Positions 24,859-35,685 are shown, counted from the first letter of the stretch. The stretch is DNA of 64,000 nt from Acanthochromis polyacanthus (GCF_021347895.1 NC_067127.1:12992984-13056983); one strand, 5' to 3'. Translations and numbers: made by a program. The notes: generated from the sequence alone by a model not told the origin.

Positions 24859-27605
24859 CGTGGATACTTATTTAATTTAGTCTGTTTTACTTGGGATGCC
24901 TGACTCATCATCCCTTTTAGTCAAAAAAAAAAAAAAAGTAAGGCCTAAAACTGACAACACTTCATAATGTGACTGCATATGCAGGTCATTCAGCTGGGTT
25001 TGGCACACAAACATGCACACAAATGTTTGCCAGAGATAATCATTAGTGGAACACATGCTGATCTGTGAGTGGTTTCTTTCACTCTCCTTGAATGCGTTTA
25101 CACAGTTTGATACACTGTGTCCTTGGTGGACCGATTGTTGTTGTCAAAAATAAAGCATCAGTTGAATTAATTTCTCGAGAGGGAAATCATTTTGCACATT
25201 TTACTTTTAGTACTGTAGAATTATTGCAAGAGATTGAGATAATATCCTTCATTCATTTTAACCCTTTGAACCCCAAGCTCTTTATCACATTATTTACTCA
25301 ATGTGGGCTCAATTTTCACTGCAGTATAAATTCCTACACCTCTATGGCAGCGGCACTATTATGACTAGAAGTAGAGAGATATCAAAAATGTTGTATGTGA
25401 AGTAGGACAAAGTTAAAATGCCAGGAATCATACAGAAAGAAAAACGAAGGTTGACTGTTTTTAGTATCTACTGTTCCATTTTTTTAAAAACCTGTAATCA
25501 ACATGTAAAACGTTTTTTATAAGTGCCCACAAATAGTGGCTCTCTATACAGTAGATATTTTACCACTTACACTTTTAACCTGTTTCCATATTTGTCTCCT
25601 ATCTGCTCTGTGTACATGCGGCCCGTTATCCCTGAATTTTTGATGCCTGACTGTTAGTTGCTGCTAAGCTCATCATGGCCTCTCCAGGTTTTGCACTTTA
25701 GTTCCTGCAACTGGTGTGAAATTTTTAAATGAGGCATGTGGATGTAATTGATTGAATGAAAAACAGCAATTTAGAACTTAGATTTGGTTATTTTTCCCGT
25801 AAAAAAATAACTATAAAAGACTGGTTCAAGGACCACTAGACAAGTCCGATTATTGTGTGTTTTTGCACTTTTTTTGCTTTGGTAAATTATGTTTTTTTTC
25901 TTTTTTTAAAGCAACACACTTTTCAAACCTACAAGCTGGATTTGGGTTTCAGAGATTTAATAAAATTTGCAGTGCCCCCCAAATATCCTACAACATGAAT
26001 ATAGATGTTGCCCTTTTTAAAAATAATAATTTTACAAAACTCTGTACTTTTTACATAGCCACAGTTGGTTACTTTATTCTACATTATTAATTAGTATAAC
26101 AAAACAGTCTGTTGTGGTCCAGTATGCCGTAGCAGCAAGACATCTGAGTGCACTGAATTGAGCAAGGGTGTGTTTTTGTCCGTCAAAGGTGGCATAGTCT
26201 TACTTAAAAATCATCTAAAATGTAACGATAAAGCAAGCCCAGATCCAGTCTCTTTCATGTATAATTCAGTTTTATTGTAATTATGATTTGAATCTGATTT
26301 TAGTTGGTAGTCACACATCTGCTCTACATTTTTTTTCTGTGGAGAACATACAGTTGTAACCCAGGGCTACTTGGGTTGCTGTTTGTTGTGTTTAATTAAC
26401 AATGTGTGGGTCATTTGTTTGCTCCCAGTCATTCCGCATACATTCATCTATTCCATGCGAGCAATCGATTAAAAAAACAAAGATGCTACGTTCCGCAGTC
26501 ATGTGTAAAATGAATTAATTTGCCTCACAGGACAATATGTACACATTGAATTCACATTTTTATGATGCTAGCAGCTGCTCAAAGCAATGATTTTACACAG
26601 TGTGCTGAGTGCAAGTGTGCAGACTCACTTTGGGAAGCCAAACATCTCAGCAGCCGGAGGAGTAGTTGGAACTGATCATCAACCATTTCAGCCTTCCTGC
26701 AGATATATTACCGTGCTGTACTTGGAAGCTGTAAAGTCCCTATTTAAGGGCCCTTTAAGTGTTGTTAATGCTACAACATGTTTATATTTTTTTTCAAATA
26801 ATTTCCTTCACTCTTCAACAGGTAGAAATGACAAAGTGCCTCCTTGCAGTCCTTAATTTTCTACGTGGACGGTGCTGATGCTGCTGTGCTCAAATGTGTC
26901 ACCGTGATTTAAAAAATATTCCTTCAGTGTGAAAGCTTTAGAAAACATCAGCCACAACAACATAATTGTTTAAAAAAATCATGCAAAAGGTCACAGAGAG
27001 AGCATTTGAACTTCATCTGTTAATTGTTTCATAGGATTTTTGTTACTATGAGTGATTTTGACATTTATTTCCCAAAAGGCCGTTTCATCTTTTCACTGTG
27101 CTCTGATGGAATAGTTAGCTGGTGACTTGGCTCACTAATGTGGCTGTGAAAGCCTGCGGTCCTCGATAATGGTAATAAATTAGTAAATTGTTAGGAAATT
27201 ATAAATTAGTAAACCATTCCACAGAGTCCCCAATGAAGGAGGTGGAAACCACCTTCGAAAAGGTATTACATGGAATCAGTCATTACGCTCCCAACCTGTC
27301 ACTTCGGTGAAAACTAAGACTGCTCTTATTTTCTCTTGACCTTCCTCTCCTGTGTTTTCTCATTTTTCGAGCAGATTGAGGACATCACTTTCTCGCTCAA
27401 TCACCCCAACCAGTACTTTGTAGAGAGCCAGAAAGTTTTGGGCGGGGGCAAGGACATAAAGAGAGAGATGGACACTACACAGAGGTTGCAAGAAAAGTCG
27501 GGCAGAGGATCAACTGCAGCTCGAGAGGCGGCAGCAGCAGCAAACGTCTCCCAGCATCTGGCTGAGATGACAGAAGAACTGGACTCTTTCTTTCAAGATG
27601 CATGA
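334..27605 (+). CDS. prim2: prim2, DNA primase large subunit (13 coding exons, full length)
   Basis: PRIM2 (p58) pairs with the catalytic subunit PRIM1 inside the nuclear DNA polymerase alpha-primase complex, which makes the RNA-DNA primers for replication. Thirteen exons read directly from the sequence join in frame to 514 codons plus a stop; human PRIM2 has 509. Residues 1 to about 258 match the N-terminal PRIM1-binding domain, with landmarks [28 protein letters not shown] and [16 protein letters not shown]. Residues from about 277 to 462 match the C-terminal 4Fe-4S domain. Its four cysteines are C292, C372, C389 and C429, each exactly five residues beyond human C287, C367, C384 and C424. 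The shift comes from three fewer residues at the N terminus and eight more in the hydrophilic loop at exons 2-3. All introns are GT-AG. The start codon has A at -3 and lies six bases after a splice acceptor, so the 5' UTR probably begins in an exon left of the window. Confidence 0.97.
614..726 (+). CDS. prim2: prim2 coding exon 2
   Basis: The acceptor is cccctgcag at 605-613 and the donor is a perfect gtgagt at 727. It encodes [19 protein letters not shown] and continues to residue 86, ending on a codon boundary. The preceding intron is only 135 bases. The open frame runs on past 726, but that stretch has no similarity to PRIM2 and is intron. Confidence 0.96.
1473..2905 (+). mobile_element. 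Tc1/mariner transposon, left end missing
   Basis: It lies in prim2 intron 2. The right side is intact up to the terminal cactgta next to a TA: the inner motif ggggccgaat at 2690, an AT-rich stretch, a second copy of ggggccgaat at 2877, then the end. At the left only the inner motif (attcggcccc at about 1475) remains. The roughly 200-bp outer left repeat expected from the right end is absent, so the element cannot move on its own. The right end abuts a TG/TA microsatellite. Family assignment rests on the encoded transposase. Confidence 0.9.
1665..2684 (+). pseudogene. Tc1-type transposase, broken by three in-frame stops
   Basis: A 339-codon reading frame of a Tc1-family DDE transposase. It has an N-terminal paired helix-turn-helix ([15 protein letters not shown]), the GRPSKLSPR linker, a second DNA-binding domain, and the catalytic residues D of WSDETK, D of QQDNDPKH and E of [11 protein letters not shown]. 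The frame never shifts. It is interrupted by TAA at 2172 (a lysine position in relatives), TGA at 2583 (tryptophan position) and TGA at 2604 (arginine position). The normal stop is TAA at 2682, after GGATKY. All three breaks are single-base nonsense changes, so this is a fairly young dead copy. It has no role in prim2 beyond sitting in its intron. Confidence 0.93.
2904..2960. repeat. (TG)n(TA)n microsatellite
   Basis: A short TG run passes into about 20 TA units directly after the end of the Tc1 element. TA-rich DNA is the usual target for these transposons, so the run may pre-date or have expanded from the target site. Confidence 0.9.
3160..3254 (+). CDS. prim2: prim2 coding exon 3
   Basis: The acceptor is cccattcag ending at 3159 and the donor is gtaagt at 3255. 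It opens with a hydrophilic loop, [17 protein letters not shown], about eight residues longer than the human loop. It then enters the conserved [14 protein letters not shown]. It ends in phase 2. Confidence 0.95.
3349..3469 (+). CDS. prim2: prim2 coding exon 4
   Basis: The acceptor, tatgttaaag, has a poor pyrimidine tract, but it is the one that restores the frame (AC|G, Thr). It encodes [19 protein letters not shown], a core helix of the N-terminal domain, and ends at YDA on a codon boundary before gtaagt. The preceding intron is just 94 bases. Confidence 0.95.
3470..4329 (+). other. prim2 intron 4
   Basis: AT-rich intron sequence. A 102-codon open frame at 3662-3970 has no recognisable domain. 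No repeat was identified. Confidence 0.7.
4330..4425 (+). CDS. prim2: prim2 coding exon 5
   Basis: The exon has 32 whole codons, [13 protein letters not shown] onward to DFYK, between acceptor aacttttcag and donor gtgagt. This stretch is less conserved; the human counterpart begins ISDEEKTLREQE. The match rests on position, phase and the two ends. Confidence 0.93.
4426..5514 (+). other. prim2 intron 5
   Basis: Unique-looking AT-rich sequence ending in a T-rich acceptor tract. Nothing else was recognised in it. Confidence 0.7.
5515..5652 (+). CDS. prim2: prim2 coding exon 6
   Basis: The exon has 46 whole codons, starting [20 protein letters not shown] and ending [10 protein letters not shown], strongly conserved with human. 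The acceptor follows a long T-rich tract (ttttgaag) and the donor is gtaagt at 5653. Confidence 0.96.
7187..7447 (+). mobile_element. tRNA-derived SINE, family A, copy 1
   Basis: The head has pol III-type promoter boxes: an A-box-like tatgggtagagtgg and a clear B box, ggttcgatcc. A body follows (gtccctgagcaagacac) and a conserved tail (agcgctttgggtacc to ccatttacca). A second copy of the same family lies inverted at 36,513-36,758; the two align over their whole length. An apparent 98-codon antisense frame is a shadow of the repeat. Confidence 0.85.
7534..8427. mobile_element. internally deleted Tc1/mariner element with long inverted ends
   Basis: The ends are inverted repeats: 7534-7829 and 8135-8427 match nearly base for base, starting cactcaacaaaaatataaa. 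The element is flanked by TA at 7532-7533 and 8428-8429, the target duplication of this superfamily. Only about 305 bases separate the repeats, too little for a full transposase gene, so it depends on an outside transposase. It lies in prim2 intron 6. Confidence 0.93.
7830..8134 (-). pseudogene. transposase N-terminal fragment inside the 7.5-kb element
   Basis: The minus strand encodes a Tc1-like helix-turn-helix region ([20 protein letters not shown], then [12 protein letters not shown]) and a linker ([13 protein letters not shown]). It ends near [16 protein letters not shown], where relatives would go on into the second DNA-binding and DDE domains. The remainder was lost by internal deletion. 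The open frame runs on into both terminal repeats, which carry no protein-level meaning. Confidence 0.8.
9964..10031 (+). CDS. prim2: prim2 coding exon 7
   Basis: A short exon encoding [20 protein letters not shown], then HL and the first two bases of a serine codon. It is nearly identical to human PRIM2. The acceptor is ctcttctgcag and the donor is gtaagc at 10032. It lies at the end of the N-terminal domain, just before the linker to the iron-sulphur domain. Confidence 0.96.
10032..11176 (+). other. prim2 intron 7
   Basis: AT-rich intron. A 125-codon antisense frame at 10,613-10,990 has no similarity that I recognise. No repeat was identified. Confidence 0.65.
11177..11249 (+). CDS. prim2: prim2 coding exon 8
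   Basis: The acceptor is tttcttctttaag. The first base completes the serine codon, followed by [20 protein letters not shown] and QIDS. The human equivalent reads HSYTGQDYSTQGNVGKISLD. The donor is gtaagt at 11250. It encodes the interdomain linker and the first strand of the C-terminal domain. Confidence 0.96.
11450..11635 (+). CDS. prim2: prim2 coding exon 9 (first Fe-S cysteine)
   Basis: The exon has 62 whole codons. SFPLCMRQL supplies C292, equivalent to human C287 and the first ligand of the 4Fe-4S cluster. [20 protein letters not shown] follows and is the most conserved surface of the subunit; in human structures it contacts the template and primer 5' end. Of two candidate acceptors, the one at 11448-11449 keeps LSGKSF in line with human LSTKSF. 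The donor is gtaatg. Confidence 0.97.
11636..21373 (+). other. prim2 intron 9 (9.7 kb)
   Basis: The largest prim2 intron. Apart from the SINE at 12,567-12,741 and short A/T homopolymers I see no gene, RNA or transposon. A CT-rich stretch before 21,373 forms the acceptor tract. Confidence 0.7.
12567..12741 (+). mobile_element. tRNA-derived SINE, family B, copy 1
   Basis: The head is tRNA-like (box A ctgtagctcaacaggttga, box B-like gggtttaagtc). It is followed by a tttactgcatgtctttc body, a CT-rich stretch, and an aataaaggcaaaaagg tail. The same order is found inverted at 21,966-22,140. Confidence 0.82.
21374..21500 (+). CDS. prim2: prim2 coding exon 10 (second Fe-S cysteine)
   Basis: After a 9.7-kb intron and a strong CT-rich acceptor (ctctctctag), the exon encodes [19 protein letters not shown], then [23 protein letters not shown] is C372, equivalent to human C367. 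The donor is gtgagt at 21501. The final G begins a glycine codon finished in exon 11. Confidence 0.97.
21755..21837 (+). CDS. prim2: prim2 coding exon 11 (third Fe-S cysteine)
   Basis: It encodes [20 protein letters not shown] and VSPSGISQ. The cysteine of GCPFRHSD is C389, equivalent to human C384. The acceptor (catgttggtag) is weak in pyrimidines, but the frame and similarity are unambiguous. The donor is gtgggt. Confidence 0.96.
21838..24574 (+). other. prim2 intron 11
   Basis: It contains the antisense SINE at 21,966-22,140. A 129-codon antisense frame at 23,625-24,014 shows no known domain. Nothing else is supported. Confidence 0.65.
21966..22140 (-). mobile_element. tRNA-derived SINE, family B, copy 2 (antisense)
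   Basis: Read on the minus strand it has box A-like gatagccccttggttaggg and box B ggttcaattcc. The same tttactgcatg body and CT-rich stretch as the 12.6-kb copy follow, then a degenerate aataaaa tail. It is antisense to prim2. Confidence 0.8.
24575..24643 (+). CDS. prim2: prim2 coding exon 12 (fourth Fe-S cysteine)
   Basis: The exon has 23 whole codons, [20 protein letters not shown] then THN, between ttttgttgcag and gtaagt. LACQKYF supplies C429, equivalent to human C424, which completes the cluster set. Confidence 0.97.
24644..27374 (+). other. prim2 intron 12
   Basis: It holds a 29-base T run (24,826-24,854) and a shorter A run about 70 bases later, but no gene or transposon that I can identify. 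Confidence 0.65.
24826..24854. repeat. poly(T) tract
   Basis: Twenty-nine consecutive T residues, followed after about 70 bases by a run of about 14 A. It could be the relic of an antisense retroposon tail, but no body was recognised. Confidence 0.8.
27375..27605 (+). CDS. prim2: prim2 coding exon 13 (C terminus and stop)
   Basis: It begins [20 protein letters not shown] and GGGKDIK, which close the iron-sulphur domain. A variable acidic, alanine-rich tail follows and ends ELDSFFQDA at a TGA. The human tail likewise ends in an acidic aromatic stretch. The acceptor is tttttcgagcag. Confidence 0.96.
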   Translation: MEDITFSLNHPNQYFVESQKVLGGGKDIKREMDTTQRLQEKSGRGSTAAREAAAAANVSQHLAEMTEELDSFFQDA

Positions 27606-27633
27606 TTTGCATTCTTTTCAAAGTACATGTAGA

Positions 27634-27639
27634 AATAAA
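27634..27639 (+). promoter_or_regulatory. prim2 polyadenylation signal (AATAAA)
   Basis: A canonical AATAAA lies 29 bases after the stop codon, giving a very short 3' UTR with cleavage expected near 27,655. A second AATAAA at 28,020-28,025 could serve a longer form. Confidence 0.7.
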
Positions 27640-27659
27640 TATTTGTATGATGGCTTCAA

Positions 27660-30600
27660 TCCTCTGAAGTCGCTGTATCTGTATTAGTTGCGTATCAAAA
27701 ATCTTTCACTGATTTACATCCAACAGCTTTGAGTTAACCTTTTCAAAGCTCAACATGAAAGTTGAGTTTTCTACTTTGTAACTTCTCCTGCATTTTCTAC
27801 CGATTAACCGTTGCGTTGAAAGTAGTCACTTGGTTTGCTGTCTTTGTTTTCACTCTGGTCTGAACTCGGATGGCTTATACCCAGTCACAGAGCACAGTGT
27901 TTTGGCAGAGACATGGTTTTCTGGGGTGATGACTAGAACATTTCCCAGCTGTCTCAGAAACAATGTCATTGTATTTGCTGGCAGCATTATGGATGAATGG
28001 TGGCAGAAGGATGGATGGAAATAAACAATTTTCACAGTTGTATTATGCTGCCTTGGAATATTGCCTCATGGTGCACAATGTAATTTATTCAAAGCATACG
28101 TGGTCAAGAGATAATTCCCCTCTCTTTCACTCAAACCGCTGCTCAATAATTTATGAAAAATGATGACTGTCTTCAAGTCGAACCTTTTGTACAGCTGTGG
28201 CCTTGGCAACACATGCTGCTCGTCTAATCTTGGCTCTTTAGGAGGTACAGTTTTGTGCGTTCGTCCACACTTTTACTAAGACAATCTAACTTTAGATTTA
28301 ATTAGAGGTACTGGAGAACTGGAATTGTATGAATATAAATGCGTTTTCCCACAGGCTAAGGGAAATATTGGATGATTTTGTGAAAACTTCTATAATTTAA
28401 TGAATGTTAATTTTTCAATCTGTCATTCACAGGATTCTCTGTTCCAAGAGTCCTTTTCTGACGCATTCGGACCACACTGCATCAGTGTCTCACGCTCATG
28501 GCGTCAGAGGATCAGAGCTGCACATAGCTGGAATTAAATTAGGTCTTAAAATCCAGGCATGGTGCTTGACATGGAGAGGATTTATTCAGTATAATAAGGC
28601 AACGGGATAACAGTGCGCAGCCGGGCTGCTGTCAGCAAGAGACCCTTGATGTTTAATATTTGGTAGAGCATGACTACGTTTGACAAAGCTGGCACTTTCT
28701 TAGACTGTGGGCAGGCAGTCGACTAGGACTGTGTTTATCTCCTTCAAATGGATTTACAATCATTAGTCATGAACTTCTTTTCTCCCGTCGTTTGATTTGT
28801 TCCCTTCCTGTCATTACATGGGCCAGAGGTGTTCTCAGGATGGTGCATTATCCAGAAGGGTGAGAAATGTAATCCTAGACCTAACTAAAGCATTTGTATC
28901 CTGAGCTTCATATAGAAGCTGACGTACAGGGGGCGGATCTGTATGCAAGGTTGTGCAGCTGCAGTAAAGCTTTTGTTGTAATCTGGAACTCATAAATGCT
29001 CCAAAGAATGAAAAGAAGAAAAACTGAAATTATGAGCCAGTGTCAAAAATAATGAATTGTCGCCTTATGATGTGAAATGGCACCAAAACGAATCAAAGGG
29101 TAATTCATCAGTAGCAATGATTAGTGTATGCACTGACTACACTGTGTTTTGTTTTTATTTCTATTCAGTGCATGATGTTTCTCTCTGTCGTCATCCTAAT
29201 ATAATTTCACCCAGGGGACCAAATGTGTAGCAGTGTGATTTGTTATTTAATATGCCTTACCAGAGGCAGCTCAGTGTAATTTGCGGATTTGTGTGCATTT
29301 GGGTTCTCTTTATTTTTAAGGATTAGATAACATCCAGTAATACACACTTGTATGTCTCAGACTGGAGATTTGTCTCATTCCTTATTCAAGATCTTTGTAG
29401 TCATGATGAAGTGTTAGCTTTTCAGTGGGAGGATGAATGGAGTATTTCGAGTCTTTAGTGTATTCTTGTCAAATTAGTTGCATTGTTGTCACAGTCGGCA
29501 TCATTGGGCTGCTACATATAAAGGAAATGAATATTTTTGTGTCAAGGTAAAAGATTTGAGCCTGATGGAGGTAAAATCTGCAACAGCATCTTGATTTAAG
29601 CTGTTTCAGGGATTCTCACTTAGCCAGGGGCCAGTTTATCAAGAAACAATGAAATTTATCAGATAAAAGGAGTGACAAGTGAAGGAACTACTACTCATTT
29701 TTCAAAGTACTTTTCAGCCAAGGGACAATTTTAGAAAGGTGCTATTTCAGCAAACACTCAAAAATATCCTTTTGTGAATCGAAATGGTTGGTGAGTCAGC
29801 TGGCATCCCATTGCAGGCTGTAAGGCGAGTATCATTGAGTTAGCAAGGCTTGAAAATCTGGAATTTACATTAAATTGACGAGACAAGTATCTACTTTTTT
29901 ATTATTAGACAAAAACGGATTTTGGGAAGTGTGGAATTCAACGTGAATTGAGTCTTTGAAACATGTGAGGTTTCATGAAGTTATGACTGACCACTAAGCC
30001 ATCTCCATGACAACTGAGTGAACGCCGTCTGCTGATGAAGAGCGTGAAATGTGAGTTAAATCCGAGGGGGAAAAAAAAGCTTGTGAGTGGACTTTCAGGT
30101 AAGATTGTGCCTTCAAAGTTGCTGTTCAGCGTATGATACAGAGTCGGTGCAAAGCGCGTTCAGCAGTGCATTGGTCCGTACCTCTAGCAACTACCATTGT
30201 TTTTAGTTCATGAAATCATAAATTTGAACTTTGTTTTTATGTGATTTACTGTTTTTTGTTTTTTTTTTATCACAGCTGATTTTAGGTTTAAATGCTGCAT
30301 TGAACAAAGGAACCACAGTTTTGCATTTGAAGTTGGCCTTTCATTTTTAAAACATCCGCTACAATAGCATGTTTCCAGTCCAAATTATCCAAATTGGAAA
30401 TGCTATGTAGATTTCCATTGTCAACAGGGGTTCATTTAAAAATAATGGTAGCACTTTGTTCCTTTATTCTCCAGATACACTTCAATGTCATCCGTGAGCA
30501 TTTTCCAAATATTCTGAGTCCACCTCAAAGTGCCTTTGAGATGTGTTAAACACACAGTGCTTGGAAGTTTTCATTGCTGGCAAAGAAAGCAGGACGAAAC

Positions 30601-30949
30601 GTTTTTCTCCACGGAATAGGTTGCCCCTATCTGCAAACAACAGCCCTGACGACTGCATTTTGAAGTGAAGAAGCCTGTCTGATGTGTCACAAGACCGATC
30701 AGAAAAATGTTTTTCACTTTCAGGAAATTCAGTTTCCTATGAACATTTATGTGACTCACTAACGAATACAAAAATTGTGTTTACCCCCCTTGGAAGTTTT
30801 CTCCTTTTATTGACTCAGAGTCAATATAATTTGGCTTTTTTTAAACTAAAATTTATAACAAAAGATGCTTTCATATCAATGTGAAAACATGCTTCCACAG
30901 AGCAATGTCAATTAATTAAAAATACAAAGGATATAGTTTTCACTCCTTC
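27660..30949. other. intergenic DNA downstream of prim2
   Basis: No open frame here has domain similarity, splice context or repeat relatives that I can see. A secondary AATAAA at 28,020 may extend prim2 transcripts. Confidence 0.6.
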
Positions 30950-31485
30950 CATGTAAGTATTTTGTAAAGGCACCTTTGGCCGCAATTATACTTTTGGTTC
31001 TGTGTGGGTAGGTATCAATCAGCCTTGCACAATTGGACACAGTCTTACCCCATTCTTCTTTGCATACCTGCTCTAACTCTGTCAGGTCTCACAGGGATAT
31101 TGAATGAGCAGCCCCTTTCAAATCCAGCCACAAATTTCCAATTGGCCTGATGTCGATGCTCTGATTCGGTCACTCCAGAACATACTCCTTACTGTCTTTA
31201 AATCATTTCTGTGTAGCTTTGACTGTGTGCTTCATGTCATTGTCTTGCTGAAAAAACAAACTTTGCTGCCTTCATTTCACTCTCTACCTTTGCAAGCCTC
31301 ACTCACTCAAGAGTCACTGTTTCAATTTGCCCTTTTTTGTTTACTACATAATGTGTCTTCAGTCATAGTTTTGATGCCTTCAGTGAGAATCTACAATGTA
31401 AATAGTGACGAAAATTAAAAAAAAAAAAAAAAAAAAACACTAAATGAGAAGGTGTGTCCAAACCTTTATTGAAGAGTCTAGTATT
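30950..31485 (+). mobile_element. decayed DNA-transposon relic (Tc1-type, non-coding)
   Basis: Phrases such as tttgtaaaggcacctttggc, taccccattcttctttgcat and ttcatgtcattgtcttgctg, ending gagaaggtgtgtccaaac, resemble a repeat widespread in fish genomes. The left end was not found and the right end is degraded. A 21-base A run lies inside it at 31,417-31,437. The family name is from memory of the repeat, not a database match. Confidence 0.5.
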
Positions 31486-34400
31486 ATTTAATATCCTTCT
31501 GCAGTTAAAGTAACATGATATAATTTCAAACATCTGAAATCCACAGTACACAGTACAATTCACAGAGGTAAGTTTACGCTTTCATTAATCACTATAATCT
31601 CTAAATGTTTGACTTTGTGAAAATGAACTTAATTAAATGTCACACAGTCTCCTCACTTTGTTCCCTACTATCATATCTGAGTGTTGGATTTCATCCCGGC
31701 ACACACAGAAGGCAGAATTTCCTTTTATTTAACTTGCATGTTTTTGAGATGAACGCAAAGCGTGAACATGCCAGCTCTGTATATAGACGGGAATTGATTT
31801 TTGGTTCTGGATGGGAGGCATTATTGATACTGCCTTTGGCTTGAAATACAAATGTGAATTTGTCAGTCACAACCTAAAGACAAAGTGCCTGCGTCTGTGC
31901 ACCTGTTGGCATCGCTCCATTGGTCTAAATCTGGAGATCCCAGAGTGTCCATTACTGTCTCTTAGTGACACTGTTTGGTATTGATTGTAACACCAGATGG
32001 AAGCATCAGTTACACTCCCATCAGCAGTTTATCCAATTCTTGTGAAACCTGGCAGTTCTTGTTATGATGCAGAATGTAATGTTGGTTTCTTCATGATGAA
32101 GTTAAAAGAATAATAATAAATAAAAAAATCAAAAATAAAATCCTAGCATGTCAAACAACATATTTCTCATCAAGATCTTTCCCAGAGGACAAAATTAACC
32201 AGGAGATGTGACAACCGTGCTGATTGTAAAATTGGAGGCAAACTTCCCGCAGCTGTATGTAAACTCATCATTATTCCCCTGGGCGTTGTCTCATTAACCT
32301 GACAGATGTGTGAGTCGCAGCTCATGTGATTAACTTCATTCACAAACTCTCCACTCTTTGTAAGCTCCACCTGCAGCCATGCTGTCGCTTCGTGTTAGAC
32401 TTTATGTCGGGCAAAACCTGTGAGCGTGGAGAACTAGTTGCTAAAAAAAAATCCCGGCTCCTGCTTGCTTTTGGTAAACAGGTTTTAATCACAGCAGCTC
32501 ACACGCAGCTTCTTGCTGTGGATCAAACTGCTTCGTAAACACTGGCCATCTATTTGAGCCCCATACACTGTAGAGCTTGCCTGACTGAGAAGAGAGTCTG
32601 CATTTACATATTTCTCTCCATAATTATTTCTCCCATGAGTTATTTGAGCTTTGAAGATTGAATTTAATTAGATCATATAGCATATCCACAACTGACTTGA
32701 AAACATCTTGCATCTTTGTTTACAATACTCCCCCTCTTTTTCCCTGTGTGGACATCATTCTGTGTGGATTCGGACTGCGCCATTGAGAAAACCTGTGCTG
32801 TGTGCAATTACAGCAAGCACCATAGACTTTACTCTGATGAACAGATGGTTAAGGCTTTTTAGAAATACACCTTATTTATTTAATATTCGTCAACATGTTA
32901 TATATCATTTGTAAAGCACAAAAACTACAGGTTTTGGCTTTACGGTAATAGTGTAACTTTTCAATTGGTTGGCTTTAGAGGAGCTGCAGCAGATTTTGTT
33001 ACCGTTTCAGTTTCCTCCTGTTTCCAGTGTTCCTGCAAAGCAAAGCAAACCCTCTACTAGCTGAGCGTTCATATTTAATAGATGGATCTGAGAATGGCAC
33101 TGATCTCCTCCTTTAAATAAAAGGGTATTTCTAACAATGCCTTCAAATGAAAGCAACTAAATATCTGCTGGCTGCTTCATTCATATTTATTCAAGTCTTT
33201 TTGTAGCATAATGTCAATCATATAAACACAAATGGCTGCCTCTCTGATGCTGTTTGATCTTTAATTGATTGTGATTTAATGTAACACTCGGAAACACAGA
33301 CTGGAATTTTTCGTGCAAAGTCTGAGCAGAATGGCTGCTGTTGCTTCACGGTAAAAAAAGGTCTTCTCACTTGGTTGTACGACCAGTTAAGTGGATTCTG
33401 TCACACATATTAAAAACAAATCTGCAGCAGAGTGTGACACATCAAAGGGGAAGTGGGAAGCAAACCCCCTTGTTAATGGAGGGAATTGTGGAAGCGGGAA
33501 CTGTGGGATGTTGGGGGGACATAATGGCCCTGACAATCAACCAGCTGAGTGCCTGTCCTTTTTCCCTGCAGGGGGTGTTGGTGGAGACAGAGCACCGGAG
33601 CTTGTTGATGCTTCATGAGCTGACACTGAGTTAGCCGTCTGGACAGGCAGTAGATAAGAAAGATGGGAGTGTGAGGAACCAGAGTTAAGAGCAATCCTTT
33701 GGATTTCCTCTTTGACGTTGATAAATTGATGACCCAGAGCTCACATGAGTGCACTAGATTGCCCCTTTGAGATGGATGGATACAAAAGAAGTTTTTTTCC
33801 ACCTTATTTTCTCTGTTGACACCCTCCTAAAGGGGTACATTTTGGTAAGCAAGATAAAAGGCTGTTGAAGTGCATGTTTCTCACGCCATCAGTTTAAGTT
33901 GGAAGGCAGCATTCAGATGAAGCACAAATATCTGATCTTTTCTTTCAGACCTTATAGATTGCAGTTTCATGTCATCTCTGTAAACTGTTAGCAGACAAAT
34001 TCTACCAAACAAAATAGCAAAAGAATGCAATGCTTTGTCTTATTGGCAGGACTATGAAACATGAAATATTGGTGTTTTGGTGAGCTTTTAAGCTTTGCTT
34101 TTGTTCTTGCGAAAGCAGCAGATTTATTATTTTATGATCAGACCATCCTTTGGGCCATTCAAGTTGACACGAATTGTTTTCTCCATTAAATCACGCCTTC
34201 TGTTGACCATTTATTAGAAACTACATCATTTTCGAAGCGATCAGTTTGAGAGAGTGAACGAGGAGTAGCACAGAACAGGCAGCTCACCTCTCTTTCTCTC
34301 ACAGCTGCATTGGTTAATCTCTTTCTCGTGGTTTGTAGCTTCAGCACCCCTCGGGGAGTTGGGATTTTTCACCACTGACATGCATTTTTCATCTTCACAG

Positions 34401-35685
34401 GGTCTCCAGCAGCACTCACGACAGAGACCTGCGGTTTTACCAAGCTCCATAATTGTCTGTAGGTTGGTGTCTTAGCTGGTGATGGCCTCATAAGTGCAGA
34501 TTTGCACCAGCGACTTCAGTATAAGCCCCAAATGACATTCTGGGCTGTCAAAATGACATCAGCATGCCCTCCAGCATGTTGTCAACACCTCACGAGGTTT
34601 GGATTGTATGCACACTGACTAATGAATCACACTTTTGAAATCGCATTTCATAAATTGTCCTCAAGCAACAGAACCTATTTTGTCCTTATAAGCACATGAA
34701 AATTTATGCAATCAAATTAGATTTTAAAAAAAGACCTGCAAAATTAACCTTTTGCAGTCATCTATCAAGTGATTACATTCACATCAAGATATATTTCTTT
34801 TAAAAATCCTATTAACATTTTCTTCCTATTCATCTGTCATGGTCAAAAAGTAAGTTGAATGCAAAGGACGAAGAAAAATGTTAATTAGAAAATGTGAGAG
34901 CGACTCTAGTGTGCAATTCCTGCATTAGCTGCCTTTTATTCAATCCAGAAAATGATGTGGAATACTTTCACTTGAGACAAAGTACTAACACAGTCCCTTG
35001 GGTTTCCACACTGATAAGGTGAAGTCAGTGTAAGCTCCTGATCGATTCAACAGCTTACTGCAGCAGCCCTCTGGGCATTTTAGCAGAGAAATGCAAACAT
35101 AAGGGAATAACTCAGTAATAGCCAAAGGTGGATCCAGATAAATTTTAGTGGGGGGGCACAGAGGGGTACAACAGATCATTTGGGGGGCTACCGAAAAGTT
35201 GCAAGAAAAAATGAAAGCTGCTACCGACCTCTTGCTTTTACAAAGTTTTTTGTTTTGTTTTGTTTTTTAACCCAATAAAAAAGCTGTATCTGAACTTTTC
35301 ATTTGGACTGTTAGCATTCAAATTATGATGAACTTGTTTCCTTGTTTATGTGAATTACAACATCATTAGCTGCAGCATCTGGCTGTTATGTAAAACTAAT
35401 AAGCTCAACGACAGTATCCTGAGGGTAGTTAAGTGACAAATATTATGCAAGAGCAGCACTATAAACAACCCTGTCAATTTCCACTTCTTAGAATGTTTAC
35501 TGACAATTATCACACCTAAAATAAGAAATAATATTCTATACTTTTAGCAACTAGTTCTCAGCTGTAAACCAGAAACATCATAGGGTTCTGTATACTAATC
35601 AGTCTAAATCAAAATGAGTACTACCCAATAACAACAACAATCTGTACCTTTGATCTGTGGTAAAATAATGTTAAATGTTCTGTGC
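31486..35685. other. intergenic DNA
   Basis: Short open frames only (at most 109 codons, at 33,473-33,802 antisense), none with a recognisable product. No repeat with clear ends was found. Confidence 0.6.

Noticed and set aside
35130..35190. Possible transposon end near the G runs at 35,151-35,190
   Set aside because: The phrase looked familiar, but no inverted partner or target duplication could be found.
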